Below, piece after piece: positions 26,312 through 36,440 of a DNA stretch of 64,000 nucleotides. A program made the position numbers and the translations under genes. Numbering within the stretch: position 1 is the first letter of the stretch; each line of letters starts with the position of its first letter. The notes below the pieces were generated by a model. That model made no database searches, was not told the DNA's origin, and saw only the letters and a program-made list of their open reading frames with translations. Origin of the DNA: Komagataeibacter saccharivorans (GTDB lineage Bacteria; Pseudomonadota; Alphaproteobacteria; Acetobacterales; Acetobacteraceae); assembly GCF_003207825.1 (NCBI RefSeq), contig NZ_NKTY01000005.1:104297-168296 (forward strand), given 5' to 3'.

Positions 26312-27152
26312 CGCTCTCGATCATGTCCCCGCTCTGAACACGTACCAGGCCGCGATGGCTGGGGGCTGCGATGAAATCAAGGATCTCGACCACGCGCGCA
26401 TCATCGGCATAGCTCTGCCTGACATGCTCCAGCCGGTCCTGAAAAACCGCGCCGGTGGCATGGGCGGCCTTGGGATACAGGGCACGGAAGGCCTGACGCA
26501 TGCGCCGCACTTCCTCGGGCTGGACGCCGTTACGGCGCAGCCAGATCCAGTGCAGACCCACCAGTCGGGCGCGATTGCCCAGCACGCTGCCATACGGGAT
26601 CACATCGGCCTCGACACCACATACGCCCCCGACAAGGGCGGCATGGCCGATACGCACGAACTGATGCAGGGCGGCGGCCCCCATGATCCGGGCATCGTCG
26701 CCAATGGTCACATGGCCACCCATGACCACGTTGTTCACGATGATCACGCCACGCCCCAGCGTACAGTCATGGGCCACATGGGAATTGGCCATGATGAGAC
26801 AGTCGGCCCCCACGCGGGTAATGCCCGTGCCGGTCGCCGTGCCGCGATGGATCGTTACATTTTCACGAATGGTGGTACGCGCGCCGATGATGCACGACGT
26901 TGGCTCACCCCGATATTTCAGGTCCTGCGGGGCCATGCCCACGGTCGTGAACGGGTAGCAGACAACCCCCTCGCCCAGCGTGGTATGGCCATCGATCACC
27001 ACATGGGAGACAAGTTCGACGTTATCCCCGATTACGACATCGGGACCGACCGAACACCACGGGCCGATACGTACGCCAGTGCCAATCCGGGCACGGCTGG
27101 AAACAATAGAGGACGGATGAATCTCAGGCGCCTTGCCACGTCGGTCATCCAT
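26301..27152 (-). CDS. lpxA: UDP-N-acetylglucosamine acyltransferase
   Basis: First step of lipid A synthesis: 3-O-acylation of UDP-GlcNAc. The 283-residue protein is a left-handed beta-helix made of hexapeptide repeats (IGTGVRIGPWCSVG), with the catalytic His in NSHVAHDCTLG and a C-terminal helical part (GLHWIWLRRNG). I chose the ATG at 27152. A TTG at 27218 would add 22 residues and would overlap a strong hairpin. It lies 130 bases after fabZ. Confidence 0.95.
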   Translation of the reverse strand: MDDRRGKAPEIHPSSIVSSRARIGTGVRIGPWCSVGPDVVIGDNVELVSHVVIDGHTTLGEGVVCYPFTTVGMAPQDLKYRGEPTSCIIGARTTIRENVTIHRGTATGTGITRVGADCLIMANSHVAHDCTLGRGVIIVNNVVMGGHVTIGDDARIMGAAALHQFVRIGHAALVGGVCGVEADVIPYGSVLGNRARLVGLHWIWLRRNGVQPEEVRRMRQAFRALYPKAAHATGAVFQDRLEHVRQSYADDARVVEILDFIAAPSHRGLVRVQSGDMIESDGA

Positions 27153-27204
27153 TTGGGCACCGTTAGGTGAACTTTCAGCCAGAATAGCCTCCCTTCCCGC
27201 AAGT

Positions 27205-27227
27205 CCCTGTGGGCACAACCCACAGGG
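27205..27227. repeat. Perfect hairpin between fabZ and lpxA
   Basis: CCCTGTGGG (27205-27213) and CCCACAGGG (27219-27227) form a 9-bp stem with a CACAA loop inside the fabZ-lpxA spacer. No T-run follows on the minus strand. It could be an attenuator or a processing/stability element within the operon. Confidence 0.5.
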
Positions 27228-27282
27228 CGACGTCCGGCCCGCCCGCGCGGGGGGGAAGCCAGTACGTCCGTTTCCTGCGGAA

Positions 27283-27777
27283 TTACCCCATGATCATGGC
27301 GCTGAACGTCGCCTCGGCAACGGATACGCCATCGACGCGCGCCACACCCTTGAACTTCCACACATTGGCGCGGCTGCGTTCTTTCTCGACGTGAATGCGA
27401 AGCTGGTCGCCCGGGCCGACGGGGCGGCGGAATTTCGCGCCATCGATCGTCATGAAGTAAACCAGCTTGCCTTCAAACGCGGCACCCAGCGTCAGCACCA
27501 CGAGGGTCGCGGCGGTCTGGGCCATCGCCTCGATGATCAGGACACCGGGCATCACGGGACGCGCCGGGAAATGCCCCTGGAAATGCGGCTCGTTAACCGT
27601 GACATTCTTGATGCCGACAGCCGACTGCCCCATCACGATATCAACCATGCGGTCGATCAGCAGGAACGGATAGCGATGGGGGATCGCCTCCATTATCCGC
27701 ATGATGTCGATCGATTCCAGCGTCGCAGGTGTTGCGTCCGCGGGCTGTGCCTCTACTTCTTTATCCACGTCGTCCAA
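27283..27777 (-). CDS. fabZ: 3-hydroxyacyl-ACP dehydratase FabZ
   Basis: Dehydrates 3-hydroxyacyl-ACP in fatty acid elongation, sharing substrate with LpxA and LpxD. The 164-residue protein has the catalytic His in [12 protein letters not shown] and the catalytic Glu in [12 protein letters not shown]. About 20 polar residues precede the hotdog fold. Located between lpxD and lpxA as in most Gram-negatives. Confidence 0.97.
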   Translation of the reverse strand: MDDVDKEVEAQPADATPATLESIDIMRIMEAIPHRYPFLLIDRMVDIVMGQSAVGIKNVTVNEPHFQGHFPARPVMPGVLIIEAMAQTAATLVVLTLGAAFEGKLVYFMTIDGAKFRRPVGPGDQLRIHVEKERSRANVWKFKGVARVDGVSVAEATFSAMIMG

Positions 27778-27862
27778 CCACTTGTTCGGTCAGGAAGGAA
27801 CCCTGCCACCAGAGGGAAAACAGTGGCTTCCTGCCGGTTGAATATCTGACAGCGGCAGACAA

Positions 27863-28945
27863 TCAGGCCTTTGTGGCCTTTTCGCCGCCTCCATCCTGCG
27901 TCGTTTTTCTGGCCATCCTGCGCAGAAAGGCCACGTTCCGGAAAAACTCCCGAAAAGGCATGGCCGGACTGCCGATCACGTCGGCTCCGGCCTCCACATC
28001 GGACATGACGCCACACTGGGCGCCGATCCGGGCCTTGGTACCGATCTTGATATGTCCGATCAGCCCGGCCTGCGCCGCAACCGTCACGAAATCACCCAGT
28101 TCGGTCGAACCGGAAATACCGGCCTGGGACACCACGATACAGCACCGTCCCAGCCGCGCATTATGGCCAATCTGCACCAGATTGTCGAGGCGTGAGCCAG
28201 CGCCGATCACGGTATCGCGGATGGAGCCGCGATCGACCGTGGAATTGGCGCCGATCTCCACCCCGTCCTCCAGTATGACGCGACCAAGCTGGGGCACGGT
28301 TTCGAAGCCTTCCGCCGTTACGGCGAAGCCAAACCCGTCCTGCCCAATCCGTGCGCCAGGCAGCAGCGTCACGCGTTCACCCAGCAGCGCATGCGAAATG
28401 GCGACATGCGCGCCAATACGGCAGCGCGCACCGATTTCCACCCCCGCCCCGATGCTGACATGCGACCCGATATCCGCGCCCGCGCCAATACGAACCCGCT
28501 CACCCAGCACCGTAAACGGCCCGATGGCCGCTGTCGGATCAATTTCGCACCCCGCACCGATTACGGCTGTCGGATGGACTCCGGGCTTGACCGGGGGAAG
28601 CGGGTAGAACCGGGACGCGACACGGGCCCATGCCTGGTACGGTGCCTTTGATACCAGAACGGCGGCATGGGCAGGCACCTTGTCGGCAAAGGCAGGGGCA
28701 ACGATCACCGCCCCGGCCTGTGTGCCTTCCAGCAGGGGCAGATAGCGCCTGTTATCGAGAAAGCTGACCTGATCGCGCGTGGCGGACTGAAGGGGGGCGA
28801 TACCAGTGAAACGACTGGCGCCGGCCCCATCCGCCGCCATGCGCAGTTCAGCCCCGCTGCACTGCGCCAGTTCATCCAGCCCGAAGGGACCCTGCGTTAT
28901 GAAAAAACGCGGATCGCCCGGCACGTTATCCGGCATTACGGTCAT
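27863..28945 (-). CDS. lpxD: UDP-3-O-(3-hydroxyacyl)glucosamine N-acyltransferase
   Basis: Third step of lipid A synthesis. The 360-residue protein has an N-terminal uridine-binding domain (FLDNRRYLPLLEGTQAGAVIV) followed by hexapeptide repeats (GVHPTAVIGAGCEI, IGHNARLGRCCIVVSQAG, with the catalytic His in NLVQIGHNA). I chose the ATG at 28945, which has AAGG eight bases upstream and lies 10 bases from the skp stop; another ATG three codons on is possible. Confidence 0.95.
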   Translation of the reverse strand: MTVMPDNVPGDPRFFITQGPFGLDELAQCSGAELRMAADGAGASRFTGIAPLQSATRDQVSFLDNRRYLPLLEGTQAGAVIVAPAFADKVPAHAAVLVSKAPYQAWARVASRFYPLPPVKPGVHPTAVIGAGCEIDPTAAIGPFTVLGERVRIGAGADIGSHVSIGAGVEIGARCRIGAHVAISHALLGERVTLLPGARIGQDGFGFAVTAEGFETVPQLGRVILEDGVEIGANSTVDRGSIRDTVIGAGSRLDNLVQIGHNARLGRCCIVVSQAGISGSTELGDFVTVAAQAGLIGHIKIGTKARIGAQCGVMSDVEAGADVIGSPAMPFREFFRNVAFLRRMARKTTQDGGGEKATKA

Positions 28946-28955
28946 GCAACAGACC

Positions 28956-29813
28956 TTAATGCTTTGCCGGGGCAGCGGGCGTCGGGACCGAAGCCGGCTT
29001 GTCGGCATCCGCCGTGGTGGGCATGGTGCCGGACTTCGCCAGCACTTCAGGATCGACATCGGCAGCCGGGATGAACACGGTGGGCAGCACGCCATTGAGC
29101 TGGCTTGCAACCTGCTGCGTGATATCAAGGCTTTCCTGACTCAGGGCCACCTGTTCACGGTGCAGCACAAGGTTCATGCCATGGCTGGCCGCGACCTGCC
29201 GGATGATCTGGATCAGTTCACGCTCGATCTGACCCAGCGAAACCTGTGCCGCTTCCTGAATCACGCGGTTGCGATTGCGGAAGTCCTTCTGCGCCGCCAG
29301 AACGCGTTCCTGCAACTGGCGCTCGCTTGCCTGGATCTGGGTGGACGACATGGTCCGCGCCTGACCCTGCAGCTTCTGCTGCTCGTCACGCCAGCCAGCC
29401 TGTTCCTTCTGCGCATCGCGGGCAAGGTCATCACGCCGTGCGCCCAGAACGCGCTCCGCCTGCTGCGCGGCAGAGGACAGACGCATGACTTCGGGCACGC
29501 TGATCACGCCGATAATGGGTGCTGGCGGCGGGGCGCTCTTGGCGACATCCGGCGCCTTGGGCACGGGCGGCTGCGGCAGGATGGGCGGATTCTGCGACTG
29601 CGCTTCCTCGCTATCGGCGGCGGAGGCTGGCAACTGAACCGGGGACGGCGCCGCTTCATGCTGGGGGGCATGGGCTGCGGGCTGGGCCGTCTTGGGCACG
29701 AACCAGCCCGCATTCCCGTTGGCGGCCTGGGCATGCGCGCCCGAAATGGCCTGATATCCCCACCCGAGCAGAGCGGTTGCGGCAAGCAGACGGATGCCGG
29801 ATTTACGCAACAT
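28956..29813 (-). CDS. skp: OmpH/Skp-family periplasmic chaperone
   Basis: Skp-like proteins hold unfolded outer-membrane proteins in the periplasm. The 285-residue product has a signal sequence (cleavage probably after GAHAQA, about residue 29). A Pro/Ala-rich stretch to about residue 110 is not seen in E. coli Skp (161 residues). The OmpH core follows: a beta strand (IIGVISVPEVM) and long charged coiled-coil helices (SERQLQERVLAAQKDFRNRN). Another Pro/Ala tail ends the protein. It lies seven bases after bamA. The extra tails are unusual in length. Confidence 0.88.
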   Translation of the reverse strand: MLRKSGIRLLAATALLGWGYQAISGAHAQAANGNAGWFVPKTAQPAAHAPQHEAAPSPVQLPASAADSEEAQSQNPPILPQPPVPKAPDVAKSAPPPAPIIGVISVPEVMRLSSAAQQAERVLGARRDDLARDAQKEQAGWRDEQQKLQGQARTMSSTQIQASERQLQERVLAAQKDFRNRNRVIQEAAQVSLGQIERELIQIIRQVAASHGMNLVLHREQVALSQESLDITQQVASQLNGVLPTVFIPAADVDPEVLAKSGTMPTTADADKPASVPTPAAPAKH

Positions 29814-29820
29814 TATCACC

Positions 29821-32277
29821 TCAGAATTGTTGGCCGAAACCAAAGCGGAGCAACTGGGTCCTGTCGTTCGTGCCTTTATGCAGCGGCACACCCAGATCGA
29901 TGTTCACAAGACCGAACGGACTTTTCCACGCCACACCTACACCGGTGGATACCACGGGCGTAAGCGTATCGTCATAGACCGGCGTATATTTGGGCCAGTC
30001 CTTCATGGATGTATAGCGGCGGCGGACGCGCAGCCCGTCCAGTCCACCCATATCCACGAAATAACGTCCTTTTATCCCCATGGCCGATGCAAAGGGAATG
30101 GGAAAGTCCACCTGGGCGGACGCAGTATACATGAACCGGCCACCAAGGAAGTCCTGCTGTGAATGCATGGGGTTACCGTCACGCGCCGGGATGGCGTAGC
30201 TTCGCGGCCCGACACCACCATCCATGAACCCACGCAGTGAGTTACCGCCCAGATAGAAGTTATCGATGATATCGCTGCGACCGCCGCCCCAGTTCATGAT
30301 GTCGCCCGCGCCACCACGGAAACTGACCGTCCATTCATGATTGCCCATGATGCTGTCCAGCGGAATATAGTAGGCGGCATCCACCTTGCCACGCAGGTAG
30401 CGCTCATTGCCACCGATACCGGCGAAGTCACCGCCCACGCGGATCACGAAGCCCTTATGCGGCTGCTGCCTGCGGTCACGTGTATCGTAGGTCAGCGTGG
30501 TGCTGAGCTGCGACAGCAGCGACCAGCCGTTCTGGTCCTGCACGTAATATGACGAATCCGACCACGTATCGCCGATATCACGATCGGTAAGCGTATAGCT
30601 CCACGACTGCGACAGGTGGTTGTTATAGGAATAACCCATACGCAGGGTCATGCCGATACGCGCTTCGGAATAGCTCTGGTAGGTCATGTAGCGGTTCTGG
30701 ATACCGAACAGGTCGATGCCCGCCACAAGGTTGCGGTTCAGGAAATACGGGTCCGTCAGCGAGATGTCGGCCTGTTCCTCGTAATACGCCGCCGTGCCGG
30801 TGAAGCCCGCATCGATACCTGTGCCCAGCAGGTTGTGCTGCTTGAGGCCAAGGTTACCCAGCACGCCCGCATCGGTCGAATACCCGCCACCGAGCGAGAA
30901 CTCACCCGTTGGCTTCTCCACCACATCGGCCGAGATGTTGACCTTGTCTGGCGCAGAACCGGGGGTCTGGTCGATCGAGACGGTCTTGAAGAAGCCGAGA
31001 TCTTCAAGGATCATCTTGGAGTATTTGCGGTCAAGCGGGGTGTACGGGTCGCCTTCGGCCATCGGCAACTGGCGACGGATCACCTTGTCCTCGGTGATCG
31101 TGTTGCCGTTGATGTCGATGCGCTCGACATACATCCGGGGGCCTTCGCTGATGTCAAACAGCAGGTTGACCGTATGCTTTTCCGGGTTACGGGCGATTTC
31201 CGGGTGGACCATGGCGAAGGGATAGCCCTTGCCCTGCAGCATTTCCTGCATGTCGGTCGCGTTGTGCTGGATCGCGCTGCCATCGTACCACTGATTATGG
31301 AACAGCGAGATGTATTTGCGCATGGACTCCGCGGTTACGTGCCGCAGGGATGAACGGACATCCATCTTGTTCAGGCGGTAACGCGGGCCTTCTTCCATCG
31401 TATAGGTGATGTAGAAGGACTTGCGGTCCGGCGACAGTTCGCCCGTGGCGTTCTTGATCTGGAAATCGACGAAGCCGTTCTTCAGGTAAAAGCGGTGCAG
31501 CAGTTCCGCATCGTATTTGATACGCTCGGGGCTGTACTGATCGCTTGAGGCAAAGAAGCGGTACCACGCCGTCTCCTTGGAGGAGACGACACCGGCCAGC
31601 GCCGCGCTGCTGAAAGCGTGGTTGCCGACGAAGGTGACCTTCTTGATCAGCGTCTTCTGCGCTTCATTGATATGAAAGATCACGTCCACGCGGTTATGCG
31701 CAAGGCGAATGATCTGCGGCGTAACCGTCGCGGCGTAACGCGCCTTTTCCGCATAGACGCCCAGGATCTTCTTCCGGTCGGCCGAAATGCCCTGGGGCGA
31801 ATAGACCGCGCGCGGACGCAGCGAGATGACCTTGGTCAGGTCATCGTCCTTGGCCGCGTGGTTTCCCTCGAACACGATACGGTTGACGATCGGGTTCTCG
31901 ACCACATGCACCTCAAGCACGTTACCCACGCGCTTGAGGGTTACATCATGGAACAGGCCAGTGGCGTACAGGGTCTTGAGCGAACGGTCGAGCAGATCCT
32001 GATTGAAACGGTCGCCGGGCTGGACAACCATGTAGGACAGGATGGTGCTGGTCTCGATCCGGCTGTTGCCCTTGATGTCCACCGCCTCGATCGGGTCTTC
32101 CAGCGGCGGCGGCTTGATCGCTTCGACCTGTGGCCCCTGCTGCTCCGCATCGCCCGGCGCCATTTCCCCACCGAATGGTGTGTTCTGTGCCGCTTCTTCC
32201 TGTGCGTATGCACTGGCCGTCCCGAACAGCGGCACAACGCAGACAGACGCAAGCAGCGCTGAACGTTTACTCGACAA
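29821..32277 (-). CDS. bamA: Outer membrane protein assembly factor BamA
   Basis: BamA inserts beta-barrel proteins in the outer membrane. The 818-residue protein has a signal peptide (cleavage after ASAYA), five POTRA repeats (about 60-440) and a C-terminal 16-strand barrel ending in Phe (LLRFGFGQQF). The conserved VRGF-type loop appears as LRGFMDGGVGPRSYA. The start is TTG at 32277 with GAGGAA eight bases upstream; no ATG fits. It sits between rseP and skp, the classical order. Confidence 0.97.
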   Translation of the reverse strand: MSSKRSALLASVCVVPLFGTASAYAQEEAAQNTPFGGEMAPGDAEQQGPQVEAIKPPPLEDPIEAVDIKGNSRIETSTILSYMVVQPGDRFNQDLLDRSLKTLYATGLFHDVTLKRVGNVLEVHVVENPIVNRIVFEGNHAAKDDDLTKVISLRPRAVYSPQGISADRKKILGVYAEKARYAATVTPQIIRLAHNRVDVIFHINEAQKTLIKKVTFVGNHAFSSAALAGVVSSKETAWYRFFASSDQYSPERIKYDAELLHRFYLKNGFVDFQIKNATGELSPDRKSFYITYTMEEGPRYRLNKMDVRSSLRHVTAESMRKYISLFHNQWYDGSAIQHNATDMQEMLQGKGYPFAMVHPEIARNPEKHTVNLLFDISEGPRMYVERIDINGNTITEDKVIRRQLPMAEGDPYTPLDRKYSKMILEDLGFFKTVSIDQTPGSAPDKVNISADVVEKPTGEFSLGGGYSTDAGVLGNLGLKQHNLLGTGIDAGFTGTAAYYEEQADISLTDPYFLNRNLVAGIDLFGIQNRYMTYQSYSEARIGMTLRMGYSYNNHLSQSWSYTLTDRDIGDTWSDSSYYVQDQNGWSLLSQLSTTLTYDTRDRRQQPHKGFVIRVGGDFAGIGGNERYLRGKVDAAYYIPLDSIMGNHEWTVSFRGGAGDIMNWGGGRSDIIDNFYLGGNSLRGFMDGGVGPRSYAIPARDGNPMHSQQDFLGGRFMYTASAQVDFPIPFASAMGIKGRYFVDMGGLDGLRVRRRYTSMKDWPKYTPVYDDTLTPVVSTGVGVAWKSPFGLVNIDLGVPLHKGTNDRTQLLRFGFGQQF

Positions 32278-32427
32278 AATCGCTATTCCTCACCACTCGG
32301 CATGCGGATCAGCCATGCATTAAGACCGGATGGAGGGCCGGCTCCCTTCCTGTCATGTATCAGCTTTCGTGGCGGACCTATCCGATATCCGTCACAATGT
32401 GCAAGCACTTGTATCACTCAGCGTACC

Positions 32428-33537
32428 TTAGCCCTGTCCGGCACGTGAGGCGAGCCACTGAAACAGCCCGAAATGTGACAGATCGTTAAATGTTGAGAAC
32501 AGGAACAGCCCGGCAATAAGTGCGAAACCGGCCTGAAAACTGATTTCCTGCACACGGCGTGAAACCGGCCGCCCCAGTATGGCCTCGCAGATATAAAATA
32601 CCAGCCGTCCCCCATCGAGAATCGGCACGGGAAACAGGTTGATCAGCCCGAGGTTGATCGACAGCAGCGCCATGAACGAGACAAGGCTGGAAAATCCGTA
32701 CTGCGCGACCTGCCCCGACATCTGGGCGATACGCAGCGGACCACCTAGATCCTTGGTGCTGTGCTGGCCCGTAATCATCTGCCACAGGCCGTCCAGCGTC
32801 TGGACAGAGACATGCCATGTCTCCTTCACGGCGGAGACGAAGGCCATGGGCAGGGACTGCGGCCTGCCGATCTCGGCTGCGAAAGACACGCCGATCTGCC
32901 CGTGACGGGCTTCCCCCTTATCCCCCACGCTGCCGATATGAACCGGCAGCGTCTGGTCTGCATCCCCCCGATGGACCGTAAGCGTCGTATCGACATCGGG
33001 CTGGCCACCGACGAAGGATTGCAGGTCGGTCACGTCATGCACGGCATGGGTGCCGACACGCACGATGACATCGCCCTTTTCCACCCCCGCGGTCGCGGCC
33101 GGACTGCCCGGCAGCACCTGCGCGACCTGATTGAGGATATGCGGCTGACCGGACATGGCGAACAGCCCGGTAAACAGGACGATGGCGAGGATGAAATTGA
33201 AGACAGGCCCCGCCACGATCACGATGGCACGCGACAGGACCGGCTTGTCATGAAACGTGCGACCCGGCTGCCATGCGGCTTTCTGCTCTTCGGTCGCGTC
33301 TTCCGGTCCCTCGAATCCATGGGGGCGGACGTAGCCGCCCAGAGGCACGGGACACAGCCGCCATTCCGTGCCCACGCTGTCATGCCAGCGCAGGAGCGGA
33401 CGGCCAAACCCGATCGAGAAGACCTCGACATGCACCCCCCGCCAGCGGGCGGCGAGGTAGTGACCAAGTTCGTGAATGAAAACCAGAACCCCCAGGACGA
33501 GGGAGAAGGCCAGAACAGTCCGGATCAGATCATGCAT
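32428..33537 (-). CDS. rseP: RIP metalloprotease RseP (site-2 protease)
   Basis: An intramembrane zinc protease that cleaves anti-sigma factors and signal peptide remnants. The 369-residue protein has the active-site HELGH at 22-26 in the first membrane helix, a PDZ domain around residues 115-190 (VLPGSPAATAGVEKGD), and the second metal motif NLFPVPILDGGRL near residue 300. Two C-terminal helices complete it. Encoded between dxr and bamA. Confidence 0.96.
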   Translation of the reverse strand: MHDLIRTVLAFSLVLGVLVFIHELGHYLAARWRGVHVEVFSIGFGRPLLRWHDSVGTEWRLCPVPLGGYVRPHGFEGPEDATEEQKAAWQPGRTFHDKPVLSRAIVIVAGPVFNFILAIVLFTGLFAMSGQPHILNQVAQVLPGSPAATAGVEKGDVIVRVGTHAVHDVTDLQSFVGGQPDVDTTLTVHRGDADQTLPVHIGSVGDKGEARHGQIGVSFAAEIGRPQSLPMAFVSAVKETWHVSVQTLDGLWQMITGQHSTKDLGGPLRIAQMSGQVAQYGFSSLVSFMALLSINLGLINLFPVPILDGGRLVFYICEAILGRPVSRRVQEISFQAGFALIAGLFLFSTFNDLSHFGLFQWLASRAGQG

Positions 33538-33585
33538 GATCGCTACGCTATCTCCCGACGGCCCGAAAGACCATCCAGAATCACA

Positions 33586-34743
33586 TCAGGCGGCGCGGGC
33601 AATCGTGCGAAGGCGCGCTACACGACGGGCTTCGCTATCCCAGTGCAGTACTTCTTCCAGCGTATCGGCCCGCTGTGCGCCGATTGATTGCATCACATCC
33701 TCGACAATGCGTGCAATATCCAGAAAACCGATTTCGCGCTTCAGGAAGGCTTCAACCGCAATTTCATTGGCCCCGGACAGGATGGCGGGCATTGCCCCCC
33801 CGGTCCGCAGGGATTCGCGCGCAAGGCGCAATGCGGGGAAGCGGACTTCATCCGGGGCTTCGAAATCAAGGCGGGCCAGCGTCGCCAGATCCAGACGCGG
33901 CGAATTGGTGGGCATGCGTTGCGGCCATGCCAGCGTGTGGGCGATGGGGATACGCATGTCCGCCGAGCCAAGCTGCGCCACGATGGAACCATCGGTATAC
34001 TGCACCATGCCATGCACCACGGACTGCGGATGCACGACCACGCCCAGCCTGTCTTCCGTCACGTTGAACAGGCGCGCGGCCTCGATCAGTTCCAGTCCCT
34101 TGTTGAACATGGTGGCGGAATCAATGGTGATCTTGGCGCCCATCGTCCATGTGGGATGCTTGAGTGCGGCTTCAAGCGGGGCCTTTTCCATTTCCTCCAG
34201 ACTGGCACGGCGGAAGGGACCGCCCGATGCGGTCAGGATGATCTGTTCGACTTCATCCGCCTGCTTGTCAGCCATGGACTGGAATACGGCGTTATGTTCG
34301 GAATCGACGGGCAGCAGGGTCGCACCCGCATCCGCTACGGCGCGGAGCATGACATCACCCGCGCAGACCAACGCTTCCTTGTTCGCCAGCGCCACGGACC
34401 GGCCGTTGCGCACCGCCGCAAGGGTCGGTTCCAGCCCGGTCGCCCCGGTAATGGCCGCCATGGTCCAGTCCACCGGCAGGGCTGCCGCTTCGATTACCGC
34501 TTCACGGCCACCGGCTGTTTCAACGCCACTGCCCGCAAGCAGGGTTTCCAGTTCAGGCAGCAGCTTCTCGTCCGCAATGACCGCGCGCTGCGCGCCCAAT
34601 GCCCGCGCCTGCTCGGCCAGACGGGCGACATTCCGCCCCCCCACCAGCGCGCCGGTACGGAACTGCCCCGGCGCCTGAAGCAGCAGGTCAACGGTGGAAC
34701 AGCCGATGCTGCCCGTACTGCCCAGAACGGAAACTGTCTTCAT
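33586..34743 (-). CDS. dxr: 1-deoxy-D-xylulose 5-phosphate reductoisomerase
   Basis: Makes MEP in isoprenoid synthesis, feeding undecaprenyl phosphate and hopanoids. The 385-residue protein opens with the NADPH-binding GSTGSIGCSTVDLL, has DSEHNAVFQ and ASGGPFR active-site segments and TMFNKGLELIEAARLF. Full length. Followed by rseP after 48 bases. Confidence 0.97.
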   Translation of the reverse strand: MKTVSVLGSTGSIGCSTVDLLLQAPGQFRTGALVGGRNVARLAEQARALGAQRAVIADEKLLPELETLLAGSGVETAGGREAVIEAAALPVDWTMAAITGATGLEPTLAAVRNGRSVALANKEALVCAGDVMLRAVADAGATLLPVDSEHNAVFQSMADKQADEVEQIILTASGGPFRRASLEEMEKAPLEAALKHPTWTMGAKITIDSATMFNKGLELIEAARLFNVTEDRLGVVVHPQSVVHGMVQYTDGSIVAQLGSADMRIPIAHTLAWPQRMPTNSPRLDLATLARLDFEAPDEVRFPALRLARESLRTGGAMPAILSGANEIAVEAFLKREIGFLDIARIVEDVMQSIGAQRADTLEEVLHWDSEARRVARLRTIARAA

Positions 34744-34799
34744 TATCGCGTCATTCCCTAAAACTTTTCATGGCCCGCCCCGCAGGCATGGCCGCGCCT

Positions 34800-35654
34800 T
34801 CAGCGCTGCCCCACATACCAGAAAGCCGCCCGACCGACTGCCCCCAAAGACAGCAGGGCCGCCATGGGGGCCGCAACCAGCAGGCCGTCAAAACGATCCA
34901 GCAGCCCGCCATGACCCGGCAGGATCGTGCCCGAATCCTTCACGCCACGCGCACGCTTGAGCGCGCTTTCCGCAAGGTCGCCGGTCTGGGCCGCAATGGC
35001 GACAAGCGCGCCGAATACCGCACCGCGCCATACCGCACCCGGCAGCGCACCGGGCATGAGGCCCGCGATCAGCATGCCCCCCAGCACGGCGCTGAGCAGG
35101 CCACCAGCCGACCCCGACCATGTCTTGGCGGGCGAGATGCGCGGGGCCAGCTTGGGGCCACCAAAAATACGCCCGGCCATGTACGCGCCCGTGTCGCTCA
35201 GCGCCACGCAGGCGACAAGGAACAGGACAACACCCGCCCCCGGTTCGCTCATGTAACGCAGCCACAGAAGGGACAGCCCCGCACAGCCAATGGCAATCTG
35301 CCCCGCCCCCAGCGCCGGACCCAGCACAAGGGCCGACAGCATGACCAGCAGCGCACCGCCCCAGTGCCCTGCGATCGCGGCAATTCCGATACACACCGCC
35401 CATGCCAGACTGAGCTGGCCGCGCCGCGTGTCCAGACCATAGCCGAACATCCGCGCCCATTCGACCGCCATGCCCGCCATGGCCAGCACGATCAGGCCGC
35501 CATAGACCAGTCCGCCCGCCCACACGCACAGCCCCGCGAACGGCACCAGCACGGCAGCCGAGATCACGCGGGCGCGGAGGTCTTTCCAGTTGGTGGATTT
35601 CTTCGACGCAGTCCCGGTCGGGGACGCACCATTATTTGCAGACTGGCCGGGCAC
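34800..35654 (-). CDS. cdsA: Phosphatidate cytidylyltransferase
   Basis: Forms CDP-diacylglycerol from phosphatidic acid. The protein has about eight membrane helices and the C-terminal signature around KRARGVKDSGTILPGHGGLLDRFD. I chose a GTG start at 35654 (AAAGG about seven bases upstream), giving 284 residues and a 23-base overlap with uppS. A longer frame to 35855 would encode about 67 extra residues that are simply the uppS coding strand read in another frame. Confidence 0.93.
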   Translation of the reverse strand: MPGQSANNGASPTGTASKKSTNWKDLRARVISAAVLVPFAGLCVWAGGLVYGGLIVLAMAGMAVEWARMFGYGLDTRRGQLSLAWAVCIGIAAIAGHWGGALLVMLSALVLGPALGAGQIAIGCAGLSLLWLRYMSEPGAGVVLFLVACVALSDTGAYMAGRIFGGPKLAPRISPAKTWSGSAGGLLSAVLGGMLIAGLMPGALPGAVWRGAVFGALVAIAAQTGDLAESALKRARGVKDSGTILPGHGGLLDRFDGLLVAAPMAALLSLGAVGRAAFWYVGQR

Positions 35655-36399
35655 CGAATCGCCTTTCACGCCGTGAGTAGATATCCAGCACGGTATCGAA
35701 ATGCGTTTCGTCAAAATCCGGCCAGGGCGTTTCGAGAAAAACCAGTTCGGCATAGGCCGACTGCCACAGCAGGAAGTTGGACAGGCGACATTCCCCGCTG
35801 GTCCGTACAACCATATCCGGGTCCGGCATGCCTGCCGTCTGCAGGGCGGTTGCAAAAACCGTCTCGTCTATCGCACTGGCTTCAAGCTCCCCGCGTGCGA
35901 CCGCCTGCGCCATCCGGGCGGCAGCCTGCACGATGTCGGCCCGCCCGCCATAGGACAGGGCCAGCACCAGCACCAGCGTGTCGTTGCCCGCCGTGACCTT
36001 TTCAGCCAGCCGGGCTTCGTTCTGGACATCGTCGGGAAAGCGCGACAGATCGCCGATGACCCGCAGCCGCACGCCTTCGCGCGACAGTTCGGCCACCTTG
36101 TGCCGCAGGTAATAACGCAGCAGACCCGTCAGGTCCGCGACCTCACCGGGCGTGCGCCGCCAGTTTTCCGATGAAAAGGCGTAAAGCGTGACCCATTTCA
36201 CACCCCGCCTGATGGCGGCGCGCACCGTGCGCTGCACGGCTTCCCCGCCCGCGCGGTGGCCCGCAAGCAGCGGCAGGCCCCGCATGTTCGCCCAGCGCCC
36301 GTTGCCATCCATGATGATGGCAACATGCTCCGGCAGGCACACAGGGGCTGCCGTACGATGATCTGACCCGGACAAGAGCTGGTCGTCCTCCTCAGTCAC
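35632..36399 (-). CDS. uppS: Isoprenyl transferase (undecaprenyl diphosphate synthase)
   Basis: Condenses IPP onto farnesyl diphosphate to make the lipid carrier for peptidoglycan and LPS. The 255-residue protein has the catalytic IIMDGNGRWANMRGL near residue 29, GGRADIVQAA and the C-terminal SGECRLSNFLLWQSAYAEL followed by WPDFDE. Located between frr and cdsA. Confidence 0.97.
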   Translation of the reverse strand: MTEEDDQLLSGSDHRTAAPVCLPEHVAIIMDGNGRWANMRGLPLLAGHRAGGEAVQRTVRAAIRRGVKWVTLYAFSSENWRRTPGEVADLTGLLRYYLRHKVAELSREGVRLRVIGDLSRFPDDVQNEARLAEKVTAGNDTLVLVLALSYGGRADIVQAAARMAQAVARGELEASAIDETVFATALQTAGMPDPDMVVRTSGECRLSNFLLWQSAYAELVFLETPWPDFDETHFDTVLDIYSRRERRFGARPVCK

Positions 36400-36440
36400 G
36401 CACGGGGAAAAACGGGGCGGATGCTGCGCGCACGAATCGA

